Below the pieces are notes generated by a model. It did not search any database. It saw only the letters and a program-made list of their open reading frames with translations, and had not been told where the DNA came from. Shown in pieces: positions 29,186 to 37,935 of a stretch of 64,000 nt of DNA. This DNA comes from Pseudomonas sp. UBA6562. Its GTDB lineage: Bacteria > Pseudomonadota > Gammaproteobacteria > Pseudomonadales > Pseudomonadaceae. The stretch lies in assembly GCF_002434265.1 (NCBI RefSeq), contig NZ_DJJS01000005.1, positions 1-64,000 on the forward strand. Reading direction: 5' to 3'. The position numbers and the translations under genes are program-made. Within the stretch, counting starts at the first letter, position 1. Every line of letters starts with the position of its first letter.

Positions 29186-29312
29186 GTGGGAGCGGCTTGA
29201 GCCGCGATGGCCGGCAGCGCCGGCCTAATGGTCGCGATGCCGCTCGACAGGGAGTAAGGGGTGCCTGATCTAGGGCGGCGTTGCCGCCCATCGCGACTGA
29301 AGTCGCTCCTAC
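29186..29312. repeat. Pair of inverted REP elements
   Basis: GTGGGAGCGGC...CGCGATGG (29186-29210) and its imperfect inverted copy (29288-29312, four to five mismatches) flank a spacer that holds GCCGGC hairpins. This head-to-head arrangement is typical of Pseudomonas BIME-like REP pairs. It lies between convergent pcaG and trmA. Confidence 0.8.
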
Positions 29313-29369
29313 AGCTCCTACAGCTCCCACAGCATTCACAGCATTCACAGCATTCACAGCACCCACAGG
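29307..29369. repeat. Nine-base tandem repeat growing from a REP end
   Basis: Seven consecutive 9-base units of the form NNNYACAGC/G: TCCTACAGC twice, TCCCACAGC, ATTCACAGC three times, ACCCACAGG. Two more degenerate units extend to 29387. It begins inside the REP tail. An antisense frame through it is Cys-rich only because of the repeat. Confidence 0.85.
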
Positions 29370-29407
29370 GTTCGCAGGGTCCATAGGATCCAAAGAACCC
29401 ACCGACC

Positions 29408-30493
29408 TCAACGCCGAACCAGCAACACGCCACTTTCCATATGGTGGGTATACGGGAACTGGTCGAACAACGCGCAGCGCTCGATGCGGTGGGTGTCGTG
29501 CAGTTGGGCGATGTTGGCCGCCAGGGTCTCGGGGTTGCAGGAGATGTACAGGATGCGCTCGAAGCGCCGGGTCAGCTCGCAGGTGTCCGGGTCCATGCCG
29601 GCGCGCGGCGGGTCGACGAACACGGTGCCGAAGGCGTACCGCTTGAGGTCGATGCCCTGCAGGCGGCGGAACGGCCGCACCTCGTTCAGCGCCTGGGTCA
29701 GCTCTTCGGCCGACAGGCGCACCAGGGTCACGTTGTCGATGCCGTTCTCGTCCAGGTTGCTCAGTGCGGCATTGACCGACGTCTTGCTGATCTCGGTGGC
29801 CAGCACCTGACGCACCCGGGTGGCCAGCGGCAGGGTGAAGTTGCCGTTGCCGCAGTACAGTTCGAGCAGGTCGTCGTCGCGCTCGCCGATAGCCTCGAAG
29901 GCCCAGCCCAGCATCTTCTGGTTCACCGTGCCGTTGGGCTGGGTGAACGCACCTTCCGGCTGGCGATAGCTGAACACCCGGCCGGCGACTTCGAGTTTCT
30001 CCAGCGCATAGTCGCGGCCGATCACCAGGCGCTTGCCCTTCGAACGGCCGACCACGCTCACCTGCAACTCGCCGGCCAGCGCTTGCGCAGCGGCTTCCCA
30101 GGCTTCGTCGAGGGGGCGGTGGTAGCACAGGGTGACCATCGCATCGCCCGCCAGGGTGGTGAGGAATTCCACCTGGAACAGACGGTTGCTCAGTGCTTCG
30201 CTGGCCTGCCAGGCTGCCTTGAGGCGTGGCATCAGGTCGTTGATGCGCTGGCTGGCGATGGGGAAGTCGTCGATCAGGATCGCTTGGTGCTTCTCGCCGG
30301 GCGCGAACATCGCATAGTGGCGGTCGCCGCCTTCGCGCCACAGGCGAAACTCGGCGCGCAGCCGGTAATGTGCCTGGGGCGAGTCGAACACCTGCGGCGC
30401 GGGCGCGTCGAACGGCGCCAGCAGCGCGCGCAGGCGCTCGGCCTTGGCGTTCAGTTGCTCGGTGTAGGTGGTAGGGTCGAAAGCGGCACTCAT
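29408..30493 (-). CDS. trmA: tRNA (uracil-5-)-methyltransferase
   Basis: TrmA makes m5U54 (ribothymidine) in the T-loop of tRNAs using SAM. The 361-residue protein has the catalytic nucleophile C319 in ISCNPETL and the base E353 in HMESG. The FVDPPRAGMD block is present. There is no iron-sulfur cluster region, which separates it from RlmD-type enzymes. Its ATG overlaps the stop of the upstream permease gene (ATGA), so the two genes are translationally coupled. Confidence 0.95.
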   Translation of the reverse strand: MSAAFDPTTYTEQLNAKAERLRALLAPFDAPAPQVFDSPQAHYRLRAEFRLWREGGDRHYAMFAPGEKHQAILIDDFPIASQRINDLMPRLKAAWQASEALSNRLFQVEFLTTLAGDAMVTLCYHRPLDEAWEAAAQALAGELQVSVVGRSKGKRLVIGRDYALEKLEVAGRVFSYRQPEGAFTQPNGTVNQKMLGWAFEAIGERDDDLLELYCGNGNFTLPLATRVRQVLATEISKTSVNAALSNLDENGIDNVTLVRLSAEELTQALNEVRPFRRLQGIDLKRYAFGTVFVDPPRAGMDPDTCELTRRFERILYISCNPETLAANIAQLHDTHRIERCALFDQFPYTHHMESGVLLVRR

Positions 30494-31785
30494 GCGTTGA
30501 ACCAGCCCAGCTTGATGACGAACAGAATGGACAGGATCACCAGCGCCGCGTTCAGGTCGCGGTAGCGGCCGGAGATCAGCTTGATGGCGGTCCAGGCGAT
30601 GAAGCCGAAGGCGATGCCGTTGGCGATCGAGTAGGTCAGCGGCATGGCCAGGGCGGTCACCACTACCGGCGCGGCTTCGGTGATGTCGTCCCAGTTGATT
30701 TCCGCCAGGCCCGAGGCCATCAGCACCGCCACGAACAGCAGCGCCGGCGCGGTGGCGAAGGCCGGCACACTGCCGGCCAGCGGGGCGAAGAACAGCGCCA
30801 GCAGGAACAGCACGGCGACCACGATGGCGGTAAGGCCCGTACGGCCACCGGCGCTGACGCCTGCGGCCGACTCGATGTAGCTGGTGGTGGTCGAGGTGCC
30901 CAGCAGCGAACCGGCCATGGCCGCGGTGCTGTCGGCGATCAGGGCGCGGCCCATCTTCGGCATGTGGCCGTCCTTGCCCATCAAACCGGCGCGCTTGGCC
31001 ACGCCGATCAGGGTGCCGGAGTTGTCGAACAGGTCGACGAAGAGGAAGGCGAAGATCACGCTGATCAGCGCCACGTCGAGGGCGCCGGCGATGTCCAGTT
31101 GCAGGAAGGTCGGTGCCAGCGACGGCGGCATCGATACCACGCCTGCGAACGGCGTCACGCCCAGCGCGATGGAAGCCACGGTCACGGCCAGGATGCCGAT
31201 CAGCACCGCACCGCGCACCTTCAACGCTTCCAGGCCGACGATCAGGAAGAAGCCCAGGGTGGCGAGGATCGGCGCGGGGTTGCGCAGGTCGCCCAGGCCC
31301 ACCAGGGTCGCCGGGTTATCGACGACGATGCCGGCGTTGTGCAGGGCGATCAGCGCCAGGAACAGGCCGATGCCGGCGGCGATGGCCGAGCGCAACGGCA
31401 GCGGAATGCTGTTGACGATCCACTCGCGGATGCGCAGCACCGAGAGCACGAAGAACAGCACCGCCGAAACGAACACCGCGCCCAGCGCGACCTGCCAGGT
31501 GTGGCCCTGGTGCAGCACCACGGTGTAGGTGAAGAAGGCGTTCAGCCCCATCCCCGGCGCCAGGGCGATGGGGTAGTTGGCGATCAGGCCCATGGTCACC
31601 GAGCCGATGGCCGCCGCCAGGCAGGTGGCGACGAACAATGCGCCCTTGTCCATGCCGGTCTCGCCGAGAATGCTCGGGTTGACGAACAGGATGTAGGCCA
31701 TGGCCAGGAAGGTGGTGACGCCCGCCAGTATCTCGGTGCGCACGTTGGTGTTGTGTGCTCTTAGTTGAAACAGCCTTTCCAGCAT
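30490..31785 (-). CDS. NCS2/AzgA-type purine permease
   Basis: The 431-residue membrane protein begins MLERLFQLRAHNTNVRTEIL, typical of the AzgA branch (adenine, guanine, hypoxanthine transporters such as E. coli AdeP/GhxP). The motif ALAPGMGLNAFFTY and the block STTTSYIESAAGVSAGGRTG are family signatures. The frame stays open to 32532, but only the start at 31785 gives a family-like N-terminus. It is coupled to trmA; no functional link is obvious. Substrate not resolvable. Confidence 0.92.
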   Translation of the reverse strand: MLERLFQLRAHNTNVRTEILAGVTTFLAMAYILFVNPSILGETGMDKGALFVATCLAAAIGSVTMGLIANYPIALAPGMGLNAFFTYTVVLHQGHTWQVALGAVFVSAVLFFVLSVLRIREWIVNSIPLPLRSAIAAGIGLFLALIALHNAGIVVDNPATLVGLGDLRNPAPILATLGFFLIVGLEALKVRGAVLIGILAVTVASIALGVTPFAGVVSMPPSLAPTFLQLDIAGALDVALISVIFAFLFVDLFDNSGTLIGVAKRAGLMGKDGHMPKMGRALIADSTAAMAGSLLGTSTTTSYIESAAGVSAGGRTGLTAIVVAVLFLLALFFAPLAGSVPAFATAPALLFVAVLMASGLAEINWDDITEAAPVVVTALAMPLTYSIANGIAFGFIAWTAIKLISGRYRDLNAALVILSILFVIKLGWFNA

Positions 31786-32030
31786 GCCCGCTCCCAAGTC
31801 GCCGTCGGCGCCGTGAATGTATCGACCCCAAGAGCAAAGCACAGGCGGCGAAGGCTGCCGTGTTTTATCCGGGGCGGAAAAAAGCCGCGCATCATACCAG
31901 CATGCTTGGCGAGCGGTAGGTTCTGTCTGAAATGTCGGGTGGCAAGGCGACGCAAGGTGGGCGCGCGGGTGCCTGCAGGCCGTTGCGCGGTCTTCGGCTA
32001 CACTGCGCATCCGTTTTGGAGCCCAAGCCC

Positions 32031-32507
32031 GTGCACCTGATCGACTACCGCAACCTGACCCAGGCCCAGCAAGCCCAGGCGCTCGACATCCAGCTGCCGC
32101 CCGAACAGCAGCGTCATGCCGGCGACGCGGCCAGTGCGCTGTACCTCGCGCGCAACCCCAGCGAGCAGCAGCGCTGCCTGGTGCTGATGCACGAGCAGGT
32201 GCCGCGCGGTCTGCTGTTGCTCCAGCGCGGCGTGTTCCTGCCCGCCTGGGCCGAGGCCGATGCGGCGATGCTGATCGCCTTGCAGGTCGACCGGCGCCAT
32301 CAGGGCCGCGGCTTGGGCAGTGCATGCATGCAGGCCTTGCCAGGTGTGGTGCGGGCACTGTGGCCGGACATCGGCCGTCTGCAACTGTCGGTGGCGCCCG
32401 ACAACCACCTGGCGCGGCGGCTCTACCGCCACAGCGGGTGGAGCGACAGCGGGCTGGGCCATCGCGCCCGCGACGGGCACGAACTGAGCATGAGCTTGGT
32501 GCTGTGA
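32031..32507 (+). CDS. GNAT-family N-acetyltransferase
   Basis: The 158-residue protein has the acetyl-CoA binding block QVDRRHQGRGLGSACMQA (about residues 85-102), motif A of GNAT enzymes, and a C-terminal block with Y-R-H-S-G-W. GTG 32031 is chosen: GGAG lies about 10 bases upstream and the protein then starts VHLIDYRNLTQAQ. Acceptor substrate unknown. It converges on the MFS gene with an 8-base gap. Confidence 0.82.
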   Translation: MHLIDYRNLTQAQQAQALDIQLPPEQQRHAGDAASALYLARNPSEQQRCLVLMHEQVPRGLLLLQRGVFLPAWAEADAAMLIALQVDRRHQGRGLGSACMQALPGVVRALWPDIGRLQLSVAPDNHLARRLYRHSGWSDSGLGHRARDGHELSMSLVL

Positions 32508-32515
32508 GCGGCGCT

Positions 32516-33739
32516 TTACGGGTTGATCTCACTGTGTAGCCGGTCGCGGTTGGCCAGGGTCGGGAACAGCTTGATCCACACCCCGGTCACCAGCAGCGTG
32601 CCGACCCCGCCCAGCACCACCGCCGGCACCGTGCCCAGCCAGTGCGCGGTGACCCCCGATTCGAACTCGCCGAGCTGGTTCGAGGCGCCGATGAACAGGC
32701 CGTTCACGGCGCTGACCCGGCCGCGCATCTCATCGGGCGTCTCCAACTGCACGAAGGCGCTGCGGATCACCATGCTGATCATGTCGGCCGCGCCCAGCAC
32801 CACCAGCACCGCCAGCGAGAACCAGAACGACGTCGACAGGCCGAAGGCGATGGTCGCCACACCGAACACGGCCACGGCGGTGAACATGGTGCGCCCCACC
32901 TTGCGCTCGAAGGGAAAGCGCGCCAGCCACAGCGACATCAGCAAGGCGCCGACCGCCGGCGCCGAGCGCAACAGGCCCAGGCCCATGGGGCCGGTGAACA
33001 GGATGTCCTTGGCGAACACCGGCAACAGCGCCGTGGCGCCGCCCAGCAGCACGGCGAACAGGTCCAGGGAAATGGCGCCGAGGATGTCCTGGCGGCTGCG
33101 GATGAAGCGGATGCCGGCCAGCAGCGATTCCAGGCTGGCGCGACCGCGTTGGGCCACTTGCGCACGCACGCTCAGGCTCAGGGTCAGCAGGCAGGCGATG
33201 GCGTACAGCAGCACGGTCGGGCCGTACACCCAGAGGCTGCCGAAGGCATACAGGAAGCCGCCCACCGCTGGCGCGACGATGGTCGCCGATTGGCTGGCCG
33301 AGGCGGAGGCCGCGACCGCGCGCGGGAACAGCCCCGGCGGCACGATGTTGGGCAGCAGCGCCTGGGTTGCCGGCATCTCGAAGGCGCGGGTGGCGCCGAG
33401 CAGGAAAGCCAGCGCGAAGATCAACTCGCGGCTGACGTTGTCGGTGGCGCTGCCCAACGCCAGGCCGAGCGCGATCAGACCTTGCAGGGCCTGGCACAGC
33501 GCGGCCACACGGCGCCGGTCGTAGCGGTCGGCGACGTGTCCGGTGTGCAGCATGAACAAGACGCGCGGGGCGAACTCCACCAGCCCGACCAAGCCCAGGT
33601 CGAGGACGTTGCCGGTGAGCTGGTAGAGGTGCCAGCCGATGGCCACGGTGAGCATCTGGAACCCGCTGGCGGTGAACACCCGGGCGAACCAGAAGGCGAC
33701 GAACGGGCGGTGATGGCGAAGTAGAGTGGGTTCGGACAT
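32516..33739 (-). CDS. MFS exporter, EntS/MFS_3-like
   Basis: The 407-residue protein has twelve predicted membrane segments and the MFS loop motif GHVADRYDRRRV (about residues 67-78). The overall pattern, with the short N-terminus RPFVAFWFARV, resembles the enterobactin exporter EntS and related multidrug exporters. The substrate is not apparent. It is divergent from cioAB, sharing a 333-base intergenic region. Confidence 0.88.
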   Translation of the reverse strand: MSEPTLLRHHRPFVAFWFARVFTASGFQMLTVAIGWHLYQLTGNVLDLGLVGLVEFAPRVLFMLHTGHVADRYDRRRVAALCQALQGLIALGLALGSATDNVSRELIFALAFLLGATRAFEMPATQALLPNIVPPGLFPRAVAASASASQSATIVAPAVGGFLYAFGSLWVYGPTVLLYAIACLLTLSLSVRAQVAQRGRASLESLLAGIRFIRSRQDILGAISLDLFAVLLGGATALLPVFAKDILFTGPMGLGLLRSAPAVGALLMSLWLARFPFERKVGRTMFTAVAVFGVATIAFGLSTSFWFSLAVLVVLGAADMISMVIRSAFVQLETPDEMRGRVSAVNGLFIGASNQLGEFESGVTAHWLGTVPAVVLGGVGTLLVTGVWIKLFPTLANRDRLHSEINP

Positions 33740-34072
33740 AAAGAAAGTCGTTGGCCTTTAAGAACGGCGCCCTCAGCGTACCACCTGTTTGTAACAAAGG
33801 GTTGCTGCTTGCCTGCCTCTACACAGTCCGCTCACCGGGTAAACCCAGTGAGACCTTCCGTCACGCGGCATTCGACCACAGCCCCCACCCGGTGCCAGAG
33901 GACTATGCTTGGTCCTATCCGTTGATCTGGATCAAAACGACCCGCGCCGACGGACAGCCGTACCCCCGCGATCCGACCGAACAATTCCAATGCACAGCGC
34001 TCGATACACCGGGGGGCAGTGAGCGGAGGGCCGCGTGCCCAGCCGCCGGATCACCTGACGAGGAAAATGCCC
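33740..34072. other. Intergenic region between the MFS gene and cioA
   Basis: These 333 bases hold the divergent promoters of the MFS and cio genes. The only strong signal I see is the Anr box at 33922-33935. No convincing short gene is present. Confidence 0.6.
33922..33935. promoter_or_regulatory. Anr/FNR box upstream of cioAB
   Basis: TTGAT-CTGG-ATCAA is a perfect match to the Anr/FNR consensus, 137 bases before the cioA start. Anr is the oxygen-responsive regulator of Pseudomonas and is known to repress cioAB at low oxygen in P. aeruginosa; direction here is inference. Confidence 0.8.
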
Positions 34073-35515
34073 ATGTTCGGTCTAGAAGCCTTGGAGCTTG
34101 CCCGAATCCAGTTCGCCTTCACCGTGTCGTTCCACATCCTGTTTCCCGCCATCACCATCGGTCTGGCCAGCTACCTGGCCGTGCTCGAAGGGCTGTGGCT
34201 GAAGACCGACAGGCAGGTCTACCGCGACCTCTACCATTTCTGGTCGAAGATCTTCGCCGTCAACTTCGGCATGGGCGTGGTTTCGGGGTTGGTCATGGCC
34301 TACCAGTTCGGCACCAACTGGAGCCGCTTTTCCGAGTTCGCCGGCTCCGTCACCGGCCCCTTGCTGACCTACGAAGTGCTCACCGCCTTCTTCCTCGAAG
34401 CGGGCTTCCTCGGCGTCATGCTGTTCGGCTGGAACCGTGTGGGCCGTGGCCTGCACTTCTTCGCCACGCTGATGGTGGCCCTCGGCACGCTGATCTCGAC
34501 CTTCTGGATCCTGGCTTCCAACAGCTGGATGCAGACGCCGCAAGGCCACGAGATCGTCGACGGGCGAGTGATTCCGGTCGATTGGCTGGCGATCATCTTC
34601 AACCCCTCGTTCCCTTACCGCCTGCTGCACATGTCGGTCGCCGCCTTCGTCGCCACGGCGTTCTTCGTCGGCGCTTCGGCGGCCTGGCACCTGCTGCGCG
34701 GGCGTGACAATCCGGCAGTGCGCAAGATGCTGTCGATGGCCATGTGGATGGCGTTGATCGTGGCGCCAGTACAGGCGGTGATCGGCGACTTCCACGGCCT
34801 CAACACCCTCAAGCACCAGCCGGCGAAGATCGCCGCCATCGAAGGCCACTGGGAAAACCCGCCGGGCGAGCCGACGCCGTTGATCCTCTTCGGGCTGCCG
34901 GACATGCAGGCCGAGACCACCCGCTACAAGGTCGAGATTCCGGTGTTGGGCAGCCTGATCCTGACCCACAGCCTCGACAAGCAAGTGCCGGCGCTCAAGG
35001 AGTTCGCGCCTGAGGACCGACCCAACTCCACCGTGATCTTCTGGTCGTTCCGGGTGATGGTGGGCCTTGGCATGCTGATGATCCTGGTCGGCCTGTGGAG
35101 CCTGTGGCTGCGCCGCACGGGTGGGCTGTACAGCTCGCGGCCCTTCCTCTACCTGGCGCTGTGGATGGGGCCGTCCGGGCTGATCGCCATCCTCGCCGGC
35201 TGGTTCACCACCGAAATCGGGCGCCAGCCTTGGGTGGTGTATGGGCTGATGCGCACCGCCGAAGGCGTGTCGAACCACAGCGAAACCCAGCTGGGCTTCA
35301 CCTTGGTGATGTTCGTGGTGGTGTACTTCGCGCTGTTCGGCACCGGTTTGGGTTACATGATGCGCCTGGTACGCAAGGGCCCGCACACCGGCGAAGGCAA
35401 CCAGCCGCGGCCGGGCGGCCCTGGGCGCAAACGTACGCCGGCGCGGCCACTGTCGGCCGCCGAAGAAGGCTCTGGCAACGATGCCGGATCCGCGCGTCTG
35501 AACGAGGGGAACTGA
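34073..35515 (+). CDS. cioA: Cyanide-insensitive quinol oxidase subunit I
   Basis: CioA is the heme-bearing subunit of a bd-type quinol oxidase that reduces oxygen to water. The 480-residue protein has the first heme ligand H21 in FTVSFHILFP, the GRQPWVVYGLMRTAEGVS block, and a short quinol loop typical of CIO rather than long-loop bd oxidases. ATG 34073 is 9 bases after GAGG; a possible ATG at 34067 would add two residues. cioB follows after 3 bases. Confidence 0.95.
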   Translation: MFGLEALELARIQFAFTVSFHILFPAITIGLASYLAVLEGLWLKTDRQVYRDLYHFWSKIFAVNFGMGVVSGLVMAYQFGTNWSRFSEFAGSVTGPLLTYEVLTAFFLEAGFLGVMLFGWNRVGRGLHFFATLMVALGTLISTFWILASNSWMQTPQGHEIVDGRVIPVDWLAIIFNPSFPYRLLHMSVAAFVATAFFVGASAAWHLLRGRDNPAVRKMLSMAMWMALIVAPVQAVIGDFHGLNTLKHQPAKIAAIEGHWENPPGEPTPLILFGLPDMQAETTRYKVEIPVLGSLILTHSLDKQVPALKEFAPEDRPNSTVIFWSFRVMVGLGMLMILVGLWSLWLRRTGGLYSSRPFLYLALWMGPSGLIAILAGWFTTEIGRQPWVVYGLMRTAEGVSNHSETQLGFTLVMFVVVYFALFGTGLGYMMRLVRKGPHTGEGNQPRPGGPGRKRTPARPLSAAEEGSGNDAGSARLNEGN

Positions 35516-35518
35516 ACC

Positions 35519-36526
35519 ATGGATATCGATCTTCCGCTGGTCTGGGCCGGCATCATCATCTTCGGCGTGATGATGTACGTGGTGATGGACGGCTTCGACC
35601 TGGGCATCGGCATGCTCTTTCCCTTCGTCCCGGCCAAGGCCGACCGCGACGTGATGATGAACACCGTGGCGCCGGTCTGGGACGGCAACGAGACTTGGCT
35701 GGTGCTCGGCGGGGCGGGGTTGTTCGGCGCTTTCCCGATGGCCTATGCGGTGGTGCTCGAAGCCCTCTACCTGCCGCTGATCCTGATGCTGGTGGGGCTG
35801 ATCTTCCGCGGCGTGGCCTTCGAGTTCCGCTTCAAGGCCAGGGACGCCAAGCGCCACCTGTGGGACAAAGCCTTCATCGGCGGTTCGCTGGTGGCGACCT
35901 TCTTCCAAGGCGTGGCGCTGGGGGCGTTCATCGAGGGCTTCAAAGTGGTCGACCGACACTACGCCGGCGGCTCCCTGGATTGGCTGACCCCGTTCAGCCT
36001 GTTCAGCGGGCTGGGGTTGATCGTGGCCTACGCGCTGCTGGGCGCGACCTGGCTGATCATGAAGACCGGCGGCTCCTTGCATCAGCGCATGCACCAACTG
36101 GCCAAACCCCTGGCCCTGGTGCTGCTGGCGGTGATCGGCGTAGTCAGCCTGTGGACGCCGCTGGCCTACGGGCAAATCGCCGAACGCTGGTTCAGCCTGC
36201 CCAACCTGATCTGGTTCCTGCCCGTGCCGATTCTGGTGCTGGTGACTTTCTACGCCTTGCTCAAGGCGGTGGCGCGCGGCAGCCATTACGCGCCCTTCCT
36301 GCTGACCCTGGTACTGATCTTCCTTGGCTACAGCGGCCTGGGCATCAGCCTGTGGCCGAACATCATTCCGCCGTCCGTGTCGATCTGGGAGGCCGCCGCG
36401 CCGCCGCAGAGCCAGAGCTTCATGCTGGTGGGCACGCTGTTCATCCTGCCGCTGATCCTGGGCTATACGTTCTGGAGCTATTACGTGTTCCGCGGCAAGG
36501 TCGGGCACGACGACGGCTATCACTGA
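35519..36526 (+). CDS. cioB: Cyanide-insensitive quinol oxidase subunit II
   Basis: The 335-residue membrane protein is the CydB/CioB subunit: the N-terminal MYVVMDGFDLGIGML and NTVAPVWDGNETWLVLGG blocks are diagnostic. It stabilises the hemes of subunit I. It is followed 13 bases downstream by the small third subunit gene. Confidence 0.95.
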   Translation: MDIDLPLVWAGIIIFGVMMYVVMDGFDLGIGMLFPFVPAKADRDVMMNTVAPVWDGNETWLVLGGAGLFGAFPMAYAVVLEALYLPLILMLVGLIFRGVAFEFRFKARDAKRHLWDKAFIGGSLVATFFQGVALGAFIEGFKVVDRHYAGGSLDWLTPFSLFSGLGLIVAYALLGATWLIMKTGGSLHQRMHQLAKPLALVLLAVIGVVSLWTPLAYGQIAERWFSLPNLIWFLPVPILVLVTFYALLKAVARGSHYAPFLLTLVLIFLGYSGLGISLWPNIIPPSVSIWEAAAPPQSQSFMLVGTLFILPLILGYTFWSYYVFRGKVGHDDGYH

Positions 36527-36539
36527 GGAGCGACGTCCT

Positions 36540-36689
36540 ATGAAGCCTGAACCCCATGAGACACCGACGCCCTTGTGGCGGCGACTGGGCTGGCTGGCGC
36601 TGATCTGGCTGGCCAGCGTGGCCAGCCTGGGCGTATTCGCCTGGCTGATGCGCCTGTTCATGAGTGCGGCGGGGCTCACCACGCACTGA
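36540..36689 (+). CDS. Small third subunit of the Cio oxidase (DUF2474/CydX-like)
   Basis: The 49-residue product has one transmembrane helix (about residues 17-40, GWLALIWLASVASLGVFAWL) after a short basic stretch WRR. Position right after cioB and this shape match the DUF2474 proteins that accompany bd-type oxidases, which resemble CydX. GGAG precedes the ATG by about 9 bases. It is too short for most gene callers. Confidence 0.85.
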   Translation: MKPEPHETPTPLWRRLGWLALIWLASVASLGVFAWLMRLFMSAAGLTTH

Positions 36690-36722
36690 TCGCGCGCGTG
36701 CCACCGTCCGGCCCAGGCGCGC

Positions 36723-37841
36723 TTATTTACGCGCCTTGAGAATGACGAACTTGGGCGTGGCCGCCACCTGCTCCACGCCGCGGAATAGCCGCGCCAGCTT
36801 GCTGTGATAGCCCAGGTGGCGATTGCCGACGATGTACAGCGCGCCGCCTACCACCAACGCCTCGCGCGCCTGCTGGAACATGCGCCAGGCGAGGAAGTCA
36901 CCGACCACCTGCTGCTGGTGGAAGGGTGGATTGCACAGCACCACGTCCAAGGATTGCTTGGGGTGTCCGGCAAGACCGTCTGCGGCCACGAAGTCGGCCG
37001 GCCGCTCGCCGAGCGCCGCGCGCCAGTTCTCCTCGGCCGACTGCACCGCCATGTACGACTCGTCCACCAGGGTGTAATGCGCCTCGGGGTTGCTCAGGGC
37101 ACTGGCGATGGCCAGCACGCCGTTGCCGCAGCCAAGGTCGGCGACCCGTGCGCCGCCGAGGTTGCTCGGCAGATGGGGGAGGAAGGCGCGCGTGCCGATG
37201 TCCAGACCTTCGCGGCAGAACACGTTGGCGTGGTTGACCAGCGTCAGCGGCGGCGCATCGAGCAGGTAGCGGGTGGGATAGGGCGAGACGGCGGTTGGCC
37301 GTTCGCTGGCGGTGGCCGTCAGCAGGCGGGCCTTCTTCTGCGCCAGCGAGGCCTGCACGGGGCCTATGTACTTTTCCAGCAGGTCGCCTGCGGCGCGCGG
37401 CAGGTGCTTGACCATGGCGCCGGCGATCACTTGGGCGCCCGGTGCCAGTTGGCCTTGCAGGCGGATCAGTTGTTCTTCGAGCAGGGCGAGGGTCTTGGGC
37501 ACGCGTAACAGCACGCAGTCGAACGGCCCCTGCCACGTGGCACTGGCCGGTACGAACGCCACCTCGGGCCTGGCATTGCGCGCCAGGTTCTTGTCCAGCG
37601 CCAGATGGGCCAGGTACGAATCGCCACTGCTGACCACCGCCACGCGGCCGCTCAGGCTCGCAGCCAGGGCACCGAAACTGTCGTTGAGCACCAGCACCCG
37701 GCTGTGCGCGGCAGGCGCCTGTTCGGCGAAGCGCTGCAGCAGGTACTCGTCGGCAGCGTCGAAGGCCTGCAACGGATCGTTGGCTTGGTCGGGTTGGCGG
37801 ATCAGGTCGAGATCGGCGAAGGGGGAGGTTAGCGAAGGCAT
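36723..37841 (-). CDS. rlmG: 23S rRNA (guanine1835-N2)-methyltransferase
   Basis: The 372-residue protein has two related methyltransferase domains, as in RsmC and RlmG; the C-terminal one is active, with motif I VADLGCGNGVLAI (about 232-244) and the NPPF motif in LCNPPFHQQQ. The N-terminal block NDPLQAFDAADEYLLQ matches E. coli RlmG closely, which decides between the two. It modifies G1835 of 23S rRNA. Confidence 0.92.
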   Translation of the reverse strand: MPSLTSPFADLDLIRQPDQANDPLQAFDAADEYLLQRFAEQAPAAHSRVLVLNDSFGALAASLSGRVAVVSSGDSYLAHLALDKNLARNARPEVAFVPASATWQGPFDCVLLRVPKTLALLEEQLIRLQGQLAPGAQVIAGAMVKHLPRAAGDLLEKYIGPVQASLAQKKARLLTATASERPTAVSPYPTRYLLDAPPLTLVNHANVFCREGLDIGTRAFLPHLPSNLGGARVADLGCGNGVLAIASALSNPEAHYTLVDESYMAVQSAEENWRAALGERPADFVAADGLAGHPKQSLDVVLCNPPFHQQQVVGDFLAWRMFQQAREALVVGGALYIVGNRHLGYHSKLARLFRGVEQVAATPKFVILKARK

Positions 37842-37935
37842 GAGGCGGACCCTGAAGGGAATCGTCCGGTCGCCTGGGCGACCCTGGTTGGGCGCGGATT
37901 CTACAGGGCTTTGCTAAAGGAGGGGCAGGCCGGTT

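Noticed and set aside
29065..29433. Cysteine-rich 122-residue minus-strand frame
   Set aside because: The Cys runs (CCECCECC) are produced by the nine-base tandem repeat and REP sequence; it also overlaps the trmA end and pcaG.
34082..36682. 866-codon minus-strand frame opposite cioAB
   Set aside because: It is antisense to conserved oxidase genes and has no recognisable protein features.
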